Positions 1-8,909 of a stretch of 64,000 bases of DNA are shown here, in pieces; position 1 is the stretch's first letter, and every line of letters starts with the position of its first letter. Below the pieces are notes generated by a model. That model ran no database searches. It saw nothing but the letters and a program-made list of their open reading frames with translations, and was not told where the DNA came from. The DNA comes from Actinomadura spongiicola. GTDB taxonomy: Bacteria > Actinomycetota > Actinomycetes > Streptosporangiales > Streptosporangiaceae. The position numbers and the translations under genes are program-made. Location: positions 682,001-746,000 of the forward strand of contig NZ_QVNQ01000001.1 of assembly GCF_003432485.1 (NCBI RefSeq), in the 5' to 3' direction.

Positions 1-448
1 AGTGCGCGTCGGCGACGGCCGTGAGCGTCTGGTACGTGCCCTGGACGATGCCCTGCGACCCGATGTACTGCCAGTCGCCCGCCGTGTACCCGCCCCACGC
101 GATCAGACCGCGCCGTTCGAGTTCGTAGAAGTGCTCGCTGGTCGCCCACCGGCCGACGAGGTTGCTGTTCGCCATCACGACCAGCGGCGCCCGCGGCCCG
201 GTCGGGAACACCCCGATCGGCTTGCCGGACTGGACGACGAGCGTCTCGTGCTCCTCCAGCGTCGACAGCGCCTCGGTCAGCACCTTCAGTGCCGCGTGGT
301 CGCGGGCGGCCTTCGCCAGGCCCGCGTACACGATGAGGTCGTCCGGTCGTTCCGCGTGGGTGAGGGTGTTTTCCAACATCCGCAGGAGCGTCTCCTGCCG
401 TGGGCCACGGCAGCGCGGCTCCCGTCCGGCGACGTCGGCGATCACCAT
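1..448 (-). CDS. hutU: Urocanate hydratase, N-terminal part (cut by window edge)
   Basis: Urocanase converts urocanate to imidazolonepropionate in histidine degradation, using tightly bound NAD+ in the cytoplasm. The visible 149 codons start MVIADVAGREPRC and contain RMLENTL, ERPDDLIVYAGLAKAARD, ETLVVQSGKPIGVF, ANSNLVGRWATSEHFYELE and YIGSQGIVQGTY, which follow the N-terminal part of bacterial HutU almost block by block. The ATG at 448 is preceded by AAAGGGGACC, a good ribosome binding site. The rest of the gene (about 400 codons in the family) lies beyond position 1. It sits 40 bp downstream of a padR gene on the same strand, so the two are probably co-transcribed and the PadR protein may control it. 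Confidence 0.92.
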   Translation of the reverse strand, partial: MVIADVAGREPRCRGPRQETLLRMLENTLTHAERPDDLIVYAGLAKAARDHAALKVLTEALSTLEEHETLVVQSGKPIGVFPTGPRAPLVVMANSNLVGRWATSEHFYELERRGLIAWGGYTAGDWQYIGSQGIVQGTYQTLTAVADAH

Positions 449-488
449 GAGGGTCCCCTTTCCGCCCGCCTCGGGTCAGGCGGAGTGT

Positions 489-1097
489 TCAGTCCGGGTG
501 ACGCCCCTCGTGGTCGCCCGGAAGGCCCGTCCGCCCCAGCGCGCCGCGGACGCCCGTCTCGCGGACATCGCGCCAGAACGACAGGCACGCCTCTTCGATG
601 CGGACGCCGAGGACGAGCGGCGCCACCCGTTTCTCCAGATCGGGGACCGTGACCAGCCGTTCCAGCATCTTCTGGAACTCGTCCAGCCGGCCCTGGTGGT
701 AGCGCAGCTGCGCGTCGGCGAGCCGCTCCACCGTCCCCTCGTCGCCGAGTTCGCTGAAGAACAGCTTCAGCTCGGCCTCGTTGCGGACCTGGAACATCTC
801 GGTGTCCGGGTCCCGGAGCCATTCGCGCAGCGCCTCGCGCCCCTTCGGGGTGAGCGAGTACGTCCGGCGGCGGCGCCCCTCGGTCTCGGTCGACTCCTCC
901 AACAGTCCCGCCTCCGCCAGCCGCTTCGGCTCCACGTAGAGCTGGCTGTGGGGGAAGGGCCAGAAGTAGCCGATCGAACGTTCGACGGCGCGTTTGAGCT
1001 GGTACGACGAGCTCGGTCCGCGCAGGCCGATCAGCCCCAGCACGAGGTAGGAGCTGGCCGAGAGGTTGATCGCCATGTTGTGAACTGTACCATCCAT
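489..1097 (-). CDS. PadR family transcriptional regulator
   Basis: A 202-residue DNA-binding regulator. The N-terminal winged helix runs through residues 12-90 (SSYLVLGLIGLRGPSSSYQL, HSQLYVEPKRLAEAGLL, RRRRTYSLTPKGREALREWL), the standard PadR signature. It is followed by the helical PadR C-terminal dimerisation domain (Vir_act_alpha_C type; FFSELGDEG, LADAQLRYHQGRLDEFQ). It lies directly upstream of hutU, so regulation of histidine use is the simplest guess, though hut genes are not classical PadR targets. Two starts are possible: ATG at 1097, or the internal ATG eight codons in (MAINLSASS); neither has a strong ribosome binding site. An inverted repeat overlaps the first start, suggesting autoregulation. 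Confidence 0.88.
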   Translation of the reverse strand: MDGTVHNMAINLSASSYLVLGLIGLRGPSSSYQLKRAVERSIGYFWPFPHSQLYVEPKRLAEAGLLEESTETEGRRRRTYSLTPKGREALREWLRDPDTEMFQVRNEAELKLFFSELGDEGTVERLADAQLRYHQGRLDEFQKMLERLVTVPDLEKRVAPLVLGVRIEEACLSFWRDVRETGVRGALGRTGLPGDHEGRHPD

Positions 1098-1107
1098 TCT
1101 GGACGGT
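1089..1107. promoter_or_regulatory. Inverted repeat over the padR start (candidate operator)
   Basis: ACCATCCA-TTC-TGGACGGT: 8-bp arms, seven of eight pairs matching, around a 3-bp centre. It overlaps the first possible padR start codon (1095-1097). A site here could block padR-hutU expression. The PadR link is inference from position only. Confidence 0.4.
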
Positions 1108-1155
1108 CATAAGAGCAGCTTCCTCTCACTTCGGACTGACACGGACGGCTGGAAA

Positions 1156-2805
1156 CTAACTCAGCAATTGCTGGCGTCCGGCGCGGCGCTTCATCGGCGC
1201 CAGCGCCGTCAGATCGATTTCGATCAGGTACGGGCCCGGCTCCCGCTCCACCGACCGCGCGAACGCCCGGTCGAATCCCGCGACGTCGGACACCTTCTCG
1301 CCGGGCACGCCCATCGCCGCGGCCAGCGCCACGAAGTCGGGCGTGTGCAGGTCGACGTCGTTGCGGGCACCGTCGAACGTGGCGTGCTGGACGTCGCGCA
1401 GCACCCCGTACCCGCGGTCGTTGAACACGCAGACCGTGACCGGCGCACCCGCCTGCGCGAGCGTCGACAGCTCACCGATCGACAGCATGATGCCGCCGTC
1501 CCCGTGGATCACCACGGTCCGTTCCCTACTGCCGAGCGCGGCGCCGATCGCGAGCGGCAGCCCGGGGCCGATCGCGGCGCCCGCCGGATGCAGCGATGTG
1601 CGCGGCTCCAGGATCGGCAGCAGCCGGTCCCCCCACGCGTACGCGGGGACGGTCGAGTCGCGGACGATCACCCCGGCGCGCGGCAGCGCCCGGCGGATCG
1701 CCGCCACGAGCGCCCGATGGTCGGGGCCGAGCGTCTCCAGGGCGTTCTCACGCGCCTCCGCCGCGGCCTTGCGGGTCGTCACGCCCCAGTCTTCGGTGGC
1801 GGAGGTGGTCGCGACGTGCTCGTCCAACGCGCGGAGCGTTTCACGGGCGTCGCCGTGCAGCGCGACGGCGGGCGGGTACGTGCGGCCGAACACGCTCGCG
1901 TCGGCGTCGGCGTGGATCAGCCGATCCGTGAGCCGCAGCCGCCACGCGTCGGTCGTGTACATCTGGAAGCGGGCGCCCACGGCCAGGACCACGTCGGCGT
2001 CCTCGACGACCTCCCGCAGCGGCGGCATCGTGGCCAGCGGCCCCAGGCACAGCGGATGGTCCTCGGGCAGGACGCCGCGTCCCTGCACCGAGGTGACCAC
2101 GGGAATCTCCAACCGTTCGACCAGGTGGCGCAGCTCCGGCCACGCGCCCGCGCTGAGCACACCGCCGCCGGACCAGATCAGCGGACGGCGCGCGTCCGCC
2201 AGTAGGTCGGCCGCCGCGCGCACCCGATCCTCGGGCGGCAGCGCACGCGGCGCCGGGGCGGGTTCGGGGACCGTCACTTCGGCGGAGACCGTCGCGTACT
2301 GGAGGTCCACCGGGATCTCCACGGCGGTCGGCTGCGGCCAGCCGCGGCCCGTGGCGCGGCCCGCCGCGACGACGGTCTCCGCGATGTCCTCGGCGCGGCG
2401 CACCGACCACGCCTCGCGGGTCAGGGTGCGCAGCATCGCGAGCTGCTGCTCCGCCTCGTGCAGGTAGCCCTTGGCGCGGCCGAGGAAACGGGACTCGATC
2501 TGGCCGGTGATGAGCAGCACCCGGGAACCGGAGAACTGCGCCTCGAACAGGCCGCCCATCGTGTTCGCCGTGCCGGGGCCGGTGGAGGCGAGCGCCACGC
2601 CGAGCCGTCCGGTGACGCGGGCGTAGCCGTCGGCGGCGTGCACCGCCGCCTGCTCGTGCCGGACGTTCACGACCTCGATACCGCCGTCGCGGCGCACCGC
2701 GTCCAAGATCGGCAGGTTGTGGACGCTCGCGACACCGAACAGCATCTCCACGCCGAGCGCCCGCAACGCCTCGACGACCAGGTCACCGCCCGTGCGATCG
2801 CTCAT
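1156..2805 (-). CDS. Thiamine diphosphate-dependent enzyme (acetolactate synthase / 2-oxoacid decarboxylase family)
   Basis: A 549-residue enzyme of the ThDP family with the three usual domains: N-terminal PYR domain (GDLVVEALRALGVEMLFGV, with the cofactor-activating Glu51 in VRHEQAAVHAADGYARV), central nucleotide-binding-like domain (PLIWSGGGVLS), and C-terminal PP domain with the metal/ThDP motif GDGGIMLSIGELSTLAQ followed by FNDRGYG. The start is the ATG at 2805 that overlaps the aldehyde dehydrogenase stop (ATGA). True acetolactate synthase would normally sit by ilvN/ilvC, absent here. Coupling to an aldehyde dehydrogenase suggests decarboxylation of a 2-oxoacid to an aldehyde, as in AruI/KauB-type routes. 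The substrate cannot be read from sequence; a benzaldehyde lyase-, oxalyl-CoA- or sulfoacetaldehyde-type activity is not excluded. Confidence 0.85.
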   Translation of the reverse strand: MSDRTGGDLVVEALRALGVEMLFGVASVHNLPILDAVRRDGGIEVVNVRHEQAAVHAADGYARVTGRLGVALASTGPGTANTMGGLFEAQFSGSRVLLITGQIESRFLGRAKGYLHEAEQQLAMLRTLTREAWSVRRAEDIAETVVAAGRATGRGWPQPTAVEIPVDLQYATVSAEVTVPEPAPAPRALPPEDRVRAAADLLADARRPLIWSGGGVLSAGAWPELRHLVERLEIPVVTSVQGRGVLPEDHPLCLGPLATMPPLREVVEDADVVLAVGARFQMYTTDAWRLRLTDRLIHADADASVFGRTYPPAVALHGDARETLRALDEHVATTSATEDWGVTTRKAAAEARENALETLGPDHRALVAAIRRALPRAGVIVRDSTVPAYAWGDRLLPILEPRTSLHPAGAAIGPGLPLAIGAALGSRERTVVIHGDGGIMLSIGELSTLAQAGAPVTVCVFNDRGYGVLRDVQHATFDGARNDVDLHTPDFVALAAAMGVPGEKVSDVAGFDRAFARSVEREPGPYLIEIDLTALAPMKRRAGRQQLLS

Positions 2806-4262
2806 CGCGCAACCGCCGGGTCTGCGGCGTGCCGCTGGATCGCCTTCAGCTCCGTGAACTGGGCGATCCCGTACGCGCCCAGCTCGCGGCCGTAACCGGA
2901 CTGCTTGTAGCCGCCGAACGGAGCGAGCCCGTTGAAGGGGGCGCCGTTGATCTCGATGCTGCCCGCCTCCATCCGCTCCGCGAACCGCAGCGCGCGTTCC
3001 TCGTCGGCCGACCAGACCGCGCCCGCGAGCCCGTACGGGGTGCCGTTGGCGATCGACAGCGCCTCGTCCTCCTCCACGTACGGGATCACCGCGAGCACCG
3101 GGCCGAAGACCTCCTGCTGCGCGAGCGCGATACGCGGGTCGCTGACCGCGAACGCGGTGGGGGACAGGAAGTAGCCGTCCCTCGGCAGCTCCGCGTCCGG
3201 ATACGACCAGATCGTCCGGGCGCCGTCGACGAGCGCGCGCTCGACGTGCTCGGTCACCCGGTGCTGCTGGTTCCAGCTGGCGAGGGGGCCGACGTCGGCG
3301 TCCGGGTCGCTGGACGGGCCGACCCGGTACGCCGCCATCGCCGCCGCGATCAGCTCCTCCGCGTCCGGCAGCGACTGGAACGGCACGAGCAGCCTGGTCA
3401 GCGCCGTGCACGTCTGCCCGGTGTTGATCATCACGGACCGGACGACGCGTTCGACGGCCCCCGCGAGGTCGCCGTCCGGCAGCACCACCGCCGCGGACTT
3501 GCCGCCGAGCTCCAGCGTCACCCGTTTGATCGACGCGGCGGCGACCTCGGCGACCCGGCGGCCCGCGCGGGTCGAACCGGTCAGCGACACCATCGCGGTG
3601 CCGGGATGCCGGGCCAGGTACTCGCCGACGTGCAGACCGTTCCCGAACAGCATGTTGAACGCCCCGGGCGGCGCGCCCGCCGCGTCGAACGCCTCCGCCA
3701 GGACGAACGCGTCCAGCGGCGCGACCTCGCTGGGCTTGAGCAGCACCGGGCAGCCCGCCGCGATCGCCGGGCCGATCTTCGCGGCGGTCTGGAGCAGCGG
3801 GAAGTTCCACGGCGTCATCGCGGCGACCACGCCGACCGGTTCGCGGAGCACGGTGGAGCGGCCGGACGGCGCGGTCCCGGCGAGCGGCGCGACGAAGTCC
3901 ACGTCGGCGACCGCGCGGGCGGTGTTGCGGAACGTTCCGATCGCGGTCCGCACCTGGTAGTTCCCGCAGTGCTTGCGGGGCATCCCCATCTCGCTGGAGA
4001 TCAGCTCGGCGAGCTCGTCGAGCCGCGCCTCCAACCCGTCGGCGACGCGTCCCAGCAGCGCGGCCCGCTCCTCCGGCGGCATCGCGCGCAGGACGGGACG
4101 CGCCCGCGTCGCGGCCTCGACCGCCCGGTCCATGTCCTCGGTCGCCGACTCGCGCACCGTGGCGACGCACTGCCCGGTCGAGGGGTCGATGACGGCGATG
4201 ACGTCATCGCCGTTGTTCTCGACCCACTTCCCGTCGATGTAGGTGTCCGCACGATGGTCCAT
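2802..4262 (-). CDS. Aldehyde dehydrogenase (NAD(P)+)
   Basis: Oxidises an aldehyde to a carboxylic acid in the cytoplasm. The 486-residue length is normal for the family. Visible motifs are TPWNFPLLQTAAKIGPA, the cofactor-binding SLTGSTRAGRRVAE, the general base Glu251 in ELGGKSA and the nucleophile Cys285 in NTGQTCTALTR, plus the C-terminal PFGGYKQSGYGRELG. It overlaps the ThDP enzyme by 4 bp, so the two proteins are made together and probably act in sequence: decarboxylation to an aldehyde, then oxidation. A PucR-type regulator lies 122 bp upstream on the same strand. The ATG at 4262 follows GAGCGGAGCGAC. The substrate is unknown. Confidence 0.9.
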   Translation of the reverse strand: MDHRADTYIDGKWVENNGDDVIAVIDPSTGQCVATVRESATEDMDRAVEAATRARPVLRAMPPEERAALLGRVADGLEARLDELAELISSEMGMPRKHCGNYQVRTAIGTFRNTARAVADVDFVAPLAGTAPSGRSTVLREPVGVVAAMTPWNFPLLQTAAKIGPAIAAGCPVLLKPSEVAPLDAFVLAEAFDAAGAPPGAFNMLFGNGLHVGEYLARHPGTAMVSLTGSTRAGRRVAEVAAASIKRVTLELGGKSAAVVLPDGDLAGAVERVVRSVMINTGQTCTALTRLLVPFQSLPDAEELIAAAMAAYRVGPSSDPDADVGPLASWNQQHRVTEHVERALVDGARTIWSYPDAELPRDGYFLSPTAFAVSDPRIALAQQEVFGPVLAVIPYVEEDEALSIANGTPYGLAGAVWSADEERALRFAERMEAGSIEINGAPFNGLAPFGGYKQSGYGRELGAYGIAQFTELKAIQRHAADPAVAR

Positions 4263-4384
4263 GTCGCTCCGCTCACAAGTGTTCGGTGAGTCGAAGCCTA
4301 GAATCAGTCGCCGAAAACCTGTTGAGGTCGTGCCACCAAAGAAAACCGGCGGTCATTATGGGCCCGACACATGACGGCACTCGG

Positions 4385-5665
4385 TCACGCGAACAAGCGT
4401 GCCCGCAGATCAGTCCTGGCCTCTTCCCGGTCGCGCCGCATCTGGATCGCGTCGTACGCCATCAACGCGACATTGAGATCACCGATGTCGATGATGCGGC
4501 GCATATCACGTCCGGTGAGCGTGGCGATCTGCCGCAAACGGTAGGCCACCGTGTTCGGATGGACGAGGAGTTCCTCCGCCGTCCGCTGCAACGCCATATC
4601 GCAGTTGATGTACACCCGGAGCGTGTCGAGCAGATGCGGCTTCTCGACGAGCTGCCCGATGCGGGTCTCGATGAGCCGGTTCGACACCCACCGGTTGTGC
4701 GCCAGCAGCACCTCCAGGATCACGTCTGTGCACTGGGTGACCTGGCCGCGCTGGTCGCGGTAGATGCTGATCTCCAACGCCGACAGCGCCTGCCGGCAAC
4801 TGTGCCCGGCCGCCGCCAGCGACGCCCCCGGCTCGCCCGCCGACACGAACAGCGACCGTCCCGGTTCGCCGTCCAGCATCTCGGCGAGCAGCGGGACGAC
4901 GCCCGGCCCGGCGCGGTCCACCGGCACCAGCGCGAGCAGCACGCCGCGCCGCTCCCTGAGCAGGATCTCGCGGCGCGGGTCGTGCCGCCACAGCACCTCC
5001 ATGATCCGGCGGCGGACCCGCGCCCACTGCTGCGCCGTCGGCGCCGGATCGTGGTAGGCGGCGACCGCGCGGAACGGCTGGTGCGGATTGATGTTGAGGG
5101 TCCTGGCCTGGTCGTTCACCGTGCTGGCGTCGACGGCGGCGCCCGAGATCAGGCAGCTCAGCAGGTCGGTGCTGACCCGCGCCTGCCAGCCCGCCAGCTC
5201 GTTGTAGGTGCTGGTGAACGCCTCCAGCTCGCGGGTGCACAGCACGTCGAACAGCTCGGCGAGACGCCCCAGCACGGCGCGGACGTCGTCCAGTCCGATG
5301 CCGTTCCCATCCTCGTCGGCGTTCGCCAGGACGTGGTCGGTGACGACGCGTTCCAGCAGGCGGAGCCACTCGACGGCCTCCACCACCGACCGGCCCTGGA
5401 GCGCGACGCGCGAGCCGCGCGCCGACGACAGTTCGCCGACCCGGCCGCCGTCGGCGAGCCCCGCCGCGCACAGGCCGATGACGTTCACCGCCATCTCGAA
5501 CGCCTCCACGGGCGCCTGGCGGTCGACGGCTCCGGTATCGGCCGCCGAGACGAATTTCCGGACGAACTCGTTCGCGAGCGCCGTCGAGGCCGATTCGAGG
5601 TTCCGGGCCACGGTCGCCAGTGGTTCGGCGATGGCGGCGGACGTGTCGGATGGTGCCATGGTCAC
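4385..5665 (-). CDS. PucR/CdaR family transcriptional regulator
   Basis: A 426-residue regulator. The C-terminus has the PucR-type helix-turn-helix: LLDTLRVYINCDMALQRTAE, ELLVHPNTVAYRLRQIATLTG. The middle (about residues 160-290) resembles the GGDEF-like effector domain of the CdaR/PucR group. Members usually activate neighbouring catabolic genes in response to a metabolite. It lies between two gene sets it could control: the aldehyde dehydrogenase/ThDP pair downstream on the same strand and the divergent transporter/beta-oxidation operon from 5919. The 253-bp divergent spacer contains a perfect palindrome. Effector unknown. Confidence 0.88.
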   Translation of the reverse strand: MTMAPSDTSAAIAEPLATVARNLESASTALANEFVRKFVSAADTGAVDRQAPVEAFEMAVNVIGLCAAGLADGGRVGELSSARGSRVALQGRSVVEAVEWLRLLERVVTDHVLANADEDGNGIGLDDVRAVLGRLAELFDVLCTRELEAFTSTYNELAGWQARVSTDLLSCLISGAAVDASTVNDQARTLNINPHQPFRAVAAYHDPAPTAQQWARVRRRIMEVLWRHDPRREILLRERRGVLLALVPVDRAGPGVVPLLAEMLDGEPGRSLFVSAGEPGASLAAAGHSCRQALSALEISIYRDQRGQVTQCTDVILEVLLAHNRWVSNRLIETRIGQLVEKPHLLDTLRVYINCDMALQRTAEELLVHPNTVAYRLRQIATLTGRDMRRIIDIGDLNVALMAYDAIQMRRDREEARTDLRARLFA

Positions 5666-5855
5666 CTCCCCAGGCCCGGACCAGAGAGATCTGCGTCACC
5701 CGTTCCGGCCCGGGTTGTGGAGATGTATCACGCTATTTCATCCCACGTCAACGGCCTGTTGTCCGGAACGGCGATCGCCCCCGGTGGGTTCGGCCGGGCT
5801 CGGGACTGTGTCTCGCGCACAGGCCCCCTCAGCGACTTTTGTGACCCTGACCTCA

Positions 5856-5867
5856 TGACATATGTCA
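5856..5867. promoter_or_regulatory. 12-bp perfect palindrome in the divergent promoter region
   Basis: TGACATATGTCA lies in the 253-bp gap between the PucR-type regulator (minus, start 5665) and the permease (plus, start 5919). It is 52 bp upstream of the permease start. It is a candidate operator, possibly for the adjacent regulator; I have no direct evidence for which protein binds. Confidence 0.4.
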
Positions 5868-5918
5868 GCCCGTAAACGTTGACTGTGTCGTCATACGGCA
5901 ACGGAGGGATGGTGGAGC

Positions 5919-6815
5919 GTGACGGCACGTACCTCCGCGACGAGCCTGCCGCCGGCCGGCGACGTCCGGAGCAGGCCGGCGCCGAGAAGGCGGACGAGAA
6001 GGCCCGACTTCGTCACGATGGCGCTCGGACTGCCGGTCGCCTTCATGGCGATCGTCTACGCCTATCCGGTGGGCGCGATGCTGCTGAAAAGCGTCACCGA
6101 GCCGAAACCCGGATTCGGGAACTTCCGGCGCGCGTTCACCGATGACGCGATCTGGGACGTCCTCGTCATCACCGTCCGGTTGTCGGCGGAGGTGGCACTG
6201 CTCACCGTCGTCCTCGGCTTTCCGGTGGCGTATTTCCTGTCGCGGACATCGAAACGCAAGGCCCGTTTCCTGGTACTTCTCGTGATCATCCCGTTCTGGA
6301 CGAGCATCCTGGTACGGTCGTTCTCCTGGATCGTCCTGTTGGGTGACAACGGACTGGTGACCTCAATACTCGAACCGGTGACCGGAGACGCGCAGGGAAT
6401 GCTGTACAGCGAAAGCGCTGTGGTCATAGCGATGACACATATTCTGCTGCCGTTCCCGATTCTCATCATCAAGGGAACGCTCGACCAGATCGACTCCTCG
6501 CTGCCGCCCGCCGCCCGCTCGCTCGGCGCCGGCCCGCTGCGCGCCTTCGCCCACGTGTACCTGCCGCTGGCGGTGCCCGCGATCGTCAGCAGCGGCATGC
6601 TCGTCTTCGTCATCGCGCTCGGCTTCTATGTGACGCCCGCGCTGGTCGGCGGGCCGAAGCAGAGCACGATCGCCGTGGTGATCGCGCAGGCCGTCCAGGT
6701 GAACTTCGACTGGGGGATGGCCGCGGCGCTGGCCACGCTGCTGCTGGTGATCGCCACCACGCTCACCATGATCGTGCGGCGGTTGACCAAGGTGAAGGGC
6801 CTGGTGGCGCTGTGA
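5919..6815 (+). CDS. ABC transporter permease, PotB-like
   Basis: Inner-membrane permease of a spermidine/putrescine-type importer, 298 residues. After a basic cytoplasmic N-terminus (about 35 residues) there are six hydrophobic segments, beginning TMALGLPVAFMAIVYAYPVG. The cytoplasmic EAA loop that docks the ATPase is at PPAARSLGAGPLRAFAHVYL. The start is a GTG at 5919 with GGAGGG ten bases upstream. It begins an operon with 4-bp stop/start overlaps into the second permease and the ATPase. The substrate is unknown; transporters of this class carry many charged compounds besides polyamines. Confidence 0.88.
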   Translation: MTARTSATSLPPAGDVRSRPAPRRRTRRPDFVTMALGLPVAFMAIVYAYPVGAMLLKSVTEPKPGFGNFRRAFTDDAIWDVLVITVRLSAEVALLTVVLGFPVAYFLSRTSKRKARFLVLLVIIPFWTSILVRSFSWIVLLGDNGLVTSILEPVTGDAQGMLYSESAVVIAMTHILLPFPILIIKGTLDQIDSSLPPAARSLGAGPLRAFAHVYLPLAVPAIVSSGMLVFVIALGFYVTPALVGGPKQSTIAVVIAQAVQVNFDWGMAAALATLLLVIATTLTMIVRRLTKVKGLVAL

Positions 6816-7705
6816 GCACCATGACCGCGCCCACGGCGCGCGACGGCGGCGAGACCAGGCCCGCGCGGCCCCCGGGACGGCGCCGCGACCGGCGCTCTCC
6901 CTCGACACCGCTGGAACGGGTGCTGCGCTGGGGCCTGCGCGTCGTGGTGACGCTCGTGCTCGGCTACCTCGTGACACCGATCGTGATCGTCGTCCTGGAG
7001 TCGTTCAACAGCGTCGACTACCTGTCCTTCCCCCTGGAAGGCTGGTCGCTGACGCACTACCGCAAGTTCTTCGCCGACTCCGCATGGGTCGACGCGACGC
7101 TGCTCAGCGCGCGGATCGCGGCCCTGGCCGCGCTGATCGCGACCGTCGTCGGAACCGTCGCCGCCTGGGGCCTGGCCCGCAGCAACGCCCGGGGGAAGGG
7201 CTTCGTCTTCGCGTTGCTCTACTCCCCGCTGCTGATCCCGATCATCGTGCTGGCGATGAGCTACTACTTCACGTTCGCCGACCTGAAGGTGATCGGGCAC
7301 TGGCAGCTCATCTCGGTGGCGTACTCGGTGATGGGCATCCCGTACGTCCTCGTCGCGGTGTCGAACGCGCTCCAGCAGTTCGACCCCGAACTGGAGAACG
7401 CCGCCCGGACGCTCGGCGCCGGCATGACCCGCACCCTGCTGCGGATCACCCTTCCCTCGCTGACCTCCGCGATCTCGGCGGGCGCGCTGTTCGCGTTCGT
7501 GATCGCCTTCGACGAAGCCGTGATCATCCTGTTCGTCGGGGGCAGCGGCTCCGTCACGCTCCCGCGCATGCTGTGGGACAGCGTCCGCAACGACCTCACG
7601 CCCACGCTCGCCGTCGCCGGCACGATCCTCATCGTCGTCTGCGTGGGGCTGTTCCTCCTGTCCGAGCTGATCAAGATTCTTCGTGAACGGCGGGAGCGCC
7701 GATGA
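6812..7705 (+). CDS. ABC transporter permease, PotC-like
   Basis: Second permease of the importer, 297 residues, starting at the GTG in a GTGA overlap with the previous gene. A long basic N-terminus (about 45 residues) precedes six membrane segments, the first being VVVTLVLGYLVTPIVIVVLE. The EAA loop is seen as ENAARTLGAGMTRTLLRITL. FEEAVI-like residues in the fifth segment (AFDEAVIILFVGG) are typical of PotC homologues. It forms a heterodimer with the PotB-like protein and depends on the ATPase that overlaps its end. Confidence 0.88.
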   Translation: MSTMTAPTARDGGETRPARPPGRRRDRRSPSTPLERVLRWGLRVVVTLVLGYLVTPIVIVVLESFNSVDYLSFPLEGWSLTHYRKFFADSAWVDATLLSARIAALAALIATVVGTVAAWGLARSNARGKGFVFALLYSPLLIPIIVLAMSYYFTFADLKVIGHWQLISVAYSVMGIPYVLVAVSNALQQFDPELENAARTLGAGMTRTLLRITLPSLTSAISAGALFAFVIAFDEAVIILFVGGSGSVTLPRMLWDSVRNDLTPTLAVAGTILIVVCVGLFLLSELIKILRERRERR

Positions 7706-8829
7706 CCGCGCCGATGACCAAGCCGACGACCGCGTCCACGACCACCGACCAGGTGGTCTTCGACGGGATCCACAAGTGGTACGGGGACTCGCCCGCCGTC
7801 CACGACTTCAACCTCGCGATCGCCAAGGGCGAGTTCGTCACCCTGCTCGGGCCGAGCGGCTCCGGCAAGACGACCAACCTGCGCATCCTCGCGGGCCTGG
7901 AGTCGGCGACCGCCGGTGAGGTGTACCTGGCCGGACGCGCCGTCACCGACGAGGTACCGGAGAAGCGCAACATCGGCCTGGTCTTCCAGAATTACGCGCT
8001 GTTCCCGCACATGACCGTGGCGCAGAACATCGCGTTCCCGCTGCGGATGCGGCGGATGAAGAAGGACGACGCGGCGCGCGAGATCGACCGCGTGCTGAAG
8101 ATGACGCAGCTCACCGAGTTCCGCGACCGCTACCCCCGGCAACTCTCCGGCGGCCAGCAACAGCGCGTCGCGCTCGCCCGCGCGTTCGTGTTCGACCCGA
8201 GCGTCCTGCTGATGGACGAACCGCTCGGCGCCCTCGACCGGAACCTGCGCGACCACATGCGGCTGGAGCTGAAGAACCTTCAGCAGCGGATCGGCGCGAC
8301 CGTCCTGTACGTCACCCACGACCAGGACGAGGCGCTCGCGCTGTCCGACCGGATCGGCGTCATGCACCGTGGCGTCCTCCAGCAGACCGCGCCGCCGGAC
8401 GAACTCTACGAGGAGCCCGTCAACTCGTTCGTCGCCAAGTTCCTCGGCCAGTCGATCTGCCTGCCCGCCCGGCGGGTGGACGACGACGGCCGGTACACCG
8501 TCGTGGAAGTGGAGGGCATGGCCGGGCGCGTCCTGGTCGACAAGGACAACGACTGCTCGGCGGACCCCACCGGCGAGTTCATGATCCGTCCGGAACGGTT
8601 CCGGATCGGCTCCGACAAGCCGGACGCCGCCGAACGCAACGCGGTGAGCTGTACCGTCGCCGCCCACGTCTACCTCGGCCCACAGATCGAGGTGCATCTG
8701 CGGACGGCGGAGGGCGCCGAGCTTCAGGTGGTGGTGCCGTCCGCGCGGCGGGCCGACTACGACACCGGCTCGGCGCACTGGCTCAGCTGGGCGCCGGGCG
8801 ACTGCCGGTTCCTCGCCCACGTGACCTGA
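7702..8829 (+). CDS. ABC transporter ATP-binding protein, PotA-like
   Basis: ATPase of the same importer, 375 residues. Walker A is GPSGSGKTTNLRI, the Q-loop lies in NIGLVFQNYALFPHM, the ABC signature is [15 protein letters not shown], Walker B is VLLMDEPLGALD, and the switch His lies in YVTHDQDEALAL. About 130 C-terminal residues form the TOBE-like regulatory domain (FMIRPERFRIG, HVYLGPQIEVHLRT). The ATG overlaps the permease stop (ATGA). The matching binding protein is encoded five genes later at 13063, after enzymes of acyl-CoA metabolism, which ties import to degradation of the imported compound. Confidence 0.92.
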   Translation: MTAPMTKPTTASTTTDQVVFDGIHKWYGDSPAVHDFNLAIAKGEFVTLLGPSGSGKTTNLRILAGLESATAGEVYLAGRAVTDEVPEKRNIGLVFQNYALFPHMTVAQNIAFPLRMRRMKKDDAAREIDRVLKMTQLTEFRDRYPRQLSGGQQQRVALARAFVFDPSVLLMDEPLGALDRNLRDHMRLELKNLQQRIGATVLYVTHDQDEALALSDRIGVMHRGVLQQTAPPDELYEEPVNSFVAKFLGQSICLPARRVDDDGRYTVVEVEGMAGRVLVDKDNDCSADPTGEFMIRPERFRIGSDKPDAAERNAVSCTVAAHVYLGPQIEVHLRTAEGAELQVVVPSARRADYDTGSAHWLSWAPGDCRFLAHVT

Positions 8830-8909
8830 CCGCCGGACCGCCGCGACCGGAACGCCTCCCGCCACGACCTCTGTTCGTCATGCATGGATTTCGTACGGGA
8901 AGGGACGCA

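Noticed and set aside
2805..4170. Upstream extension of the ThDP enzyme to give about 1000 residues
   Set aside because: The added part is the shifted frame of the overlapping aldehyde dehydrogenase; the ATG at 2805 in the ATGA overlap gives a normal family length.
1156..4262. Naming the ThDP enzyme/aldehyde dehydrogenase pair AruI/KauB
   Set aside because: The order fits 2-ketoarginine use, but residue-level support for that substrate is lacking and the beta-oxidation genes nearby do not fit it.
2829..4289. 486-codon plus-strand frame over the aldehyde dehydrogenase
   Set aside because: Mirror frame, rich in Arg, His and Asp; the minus strand carries the full catalytic motifs.
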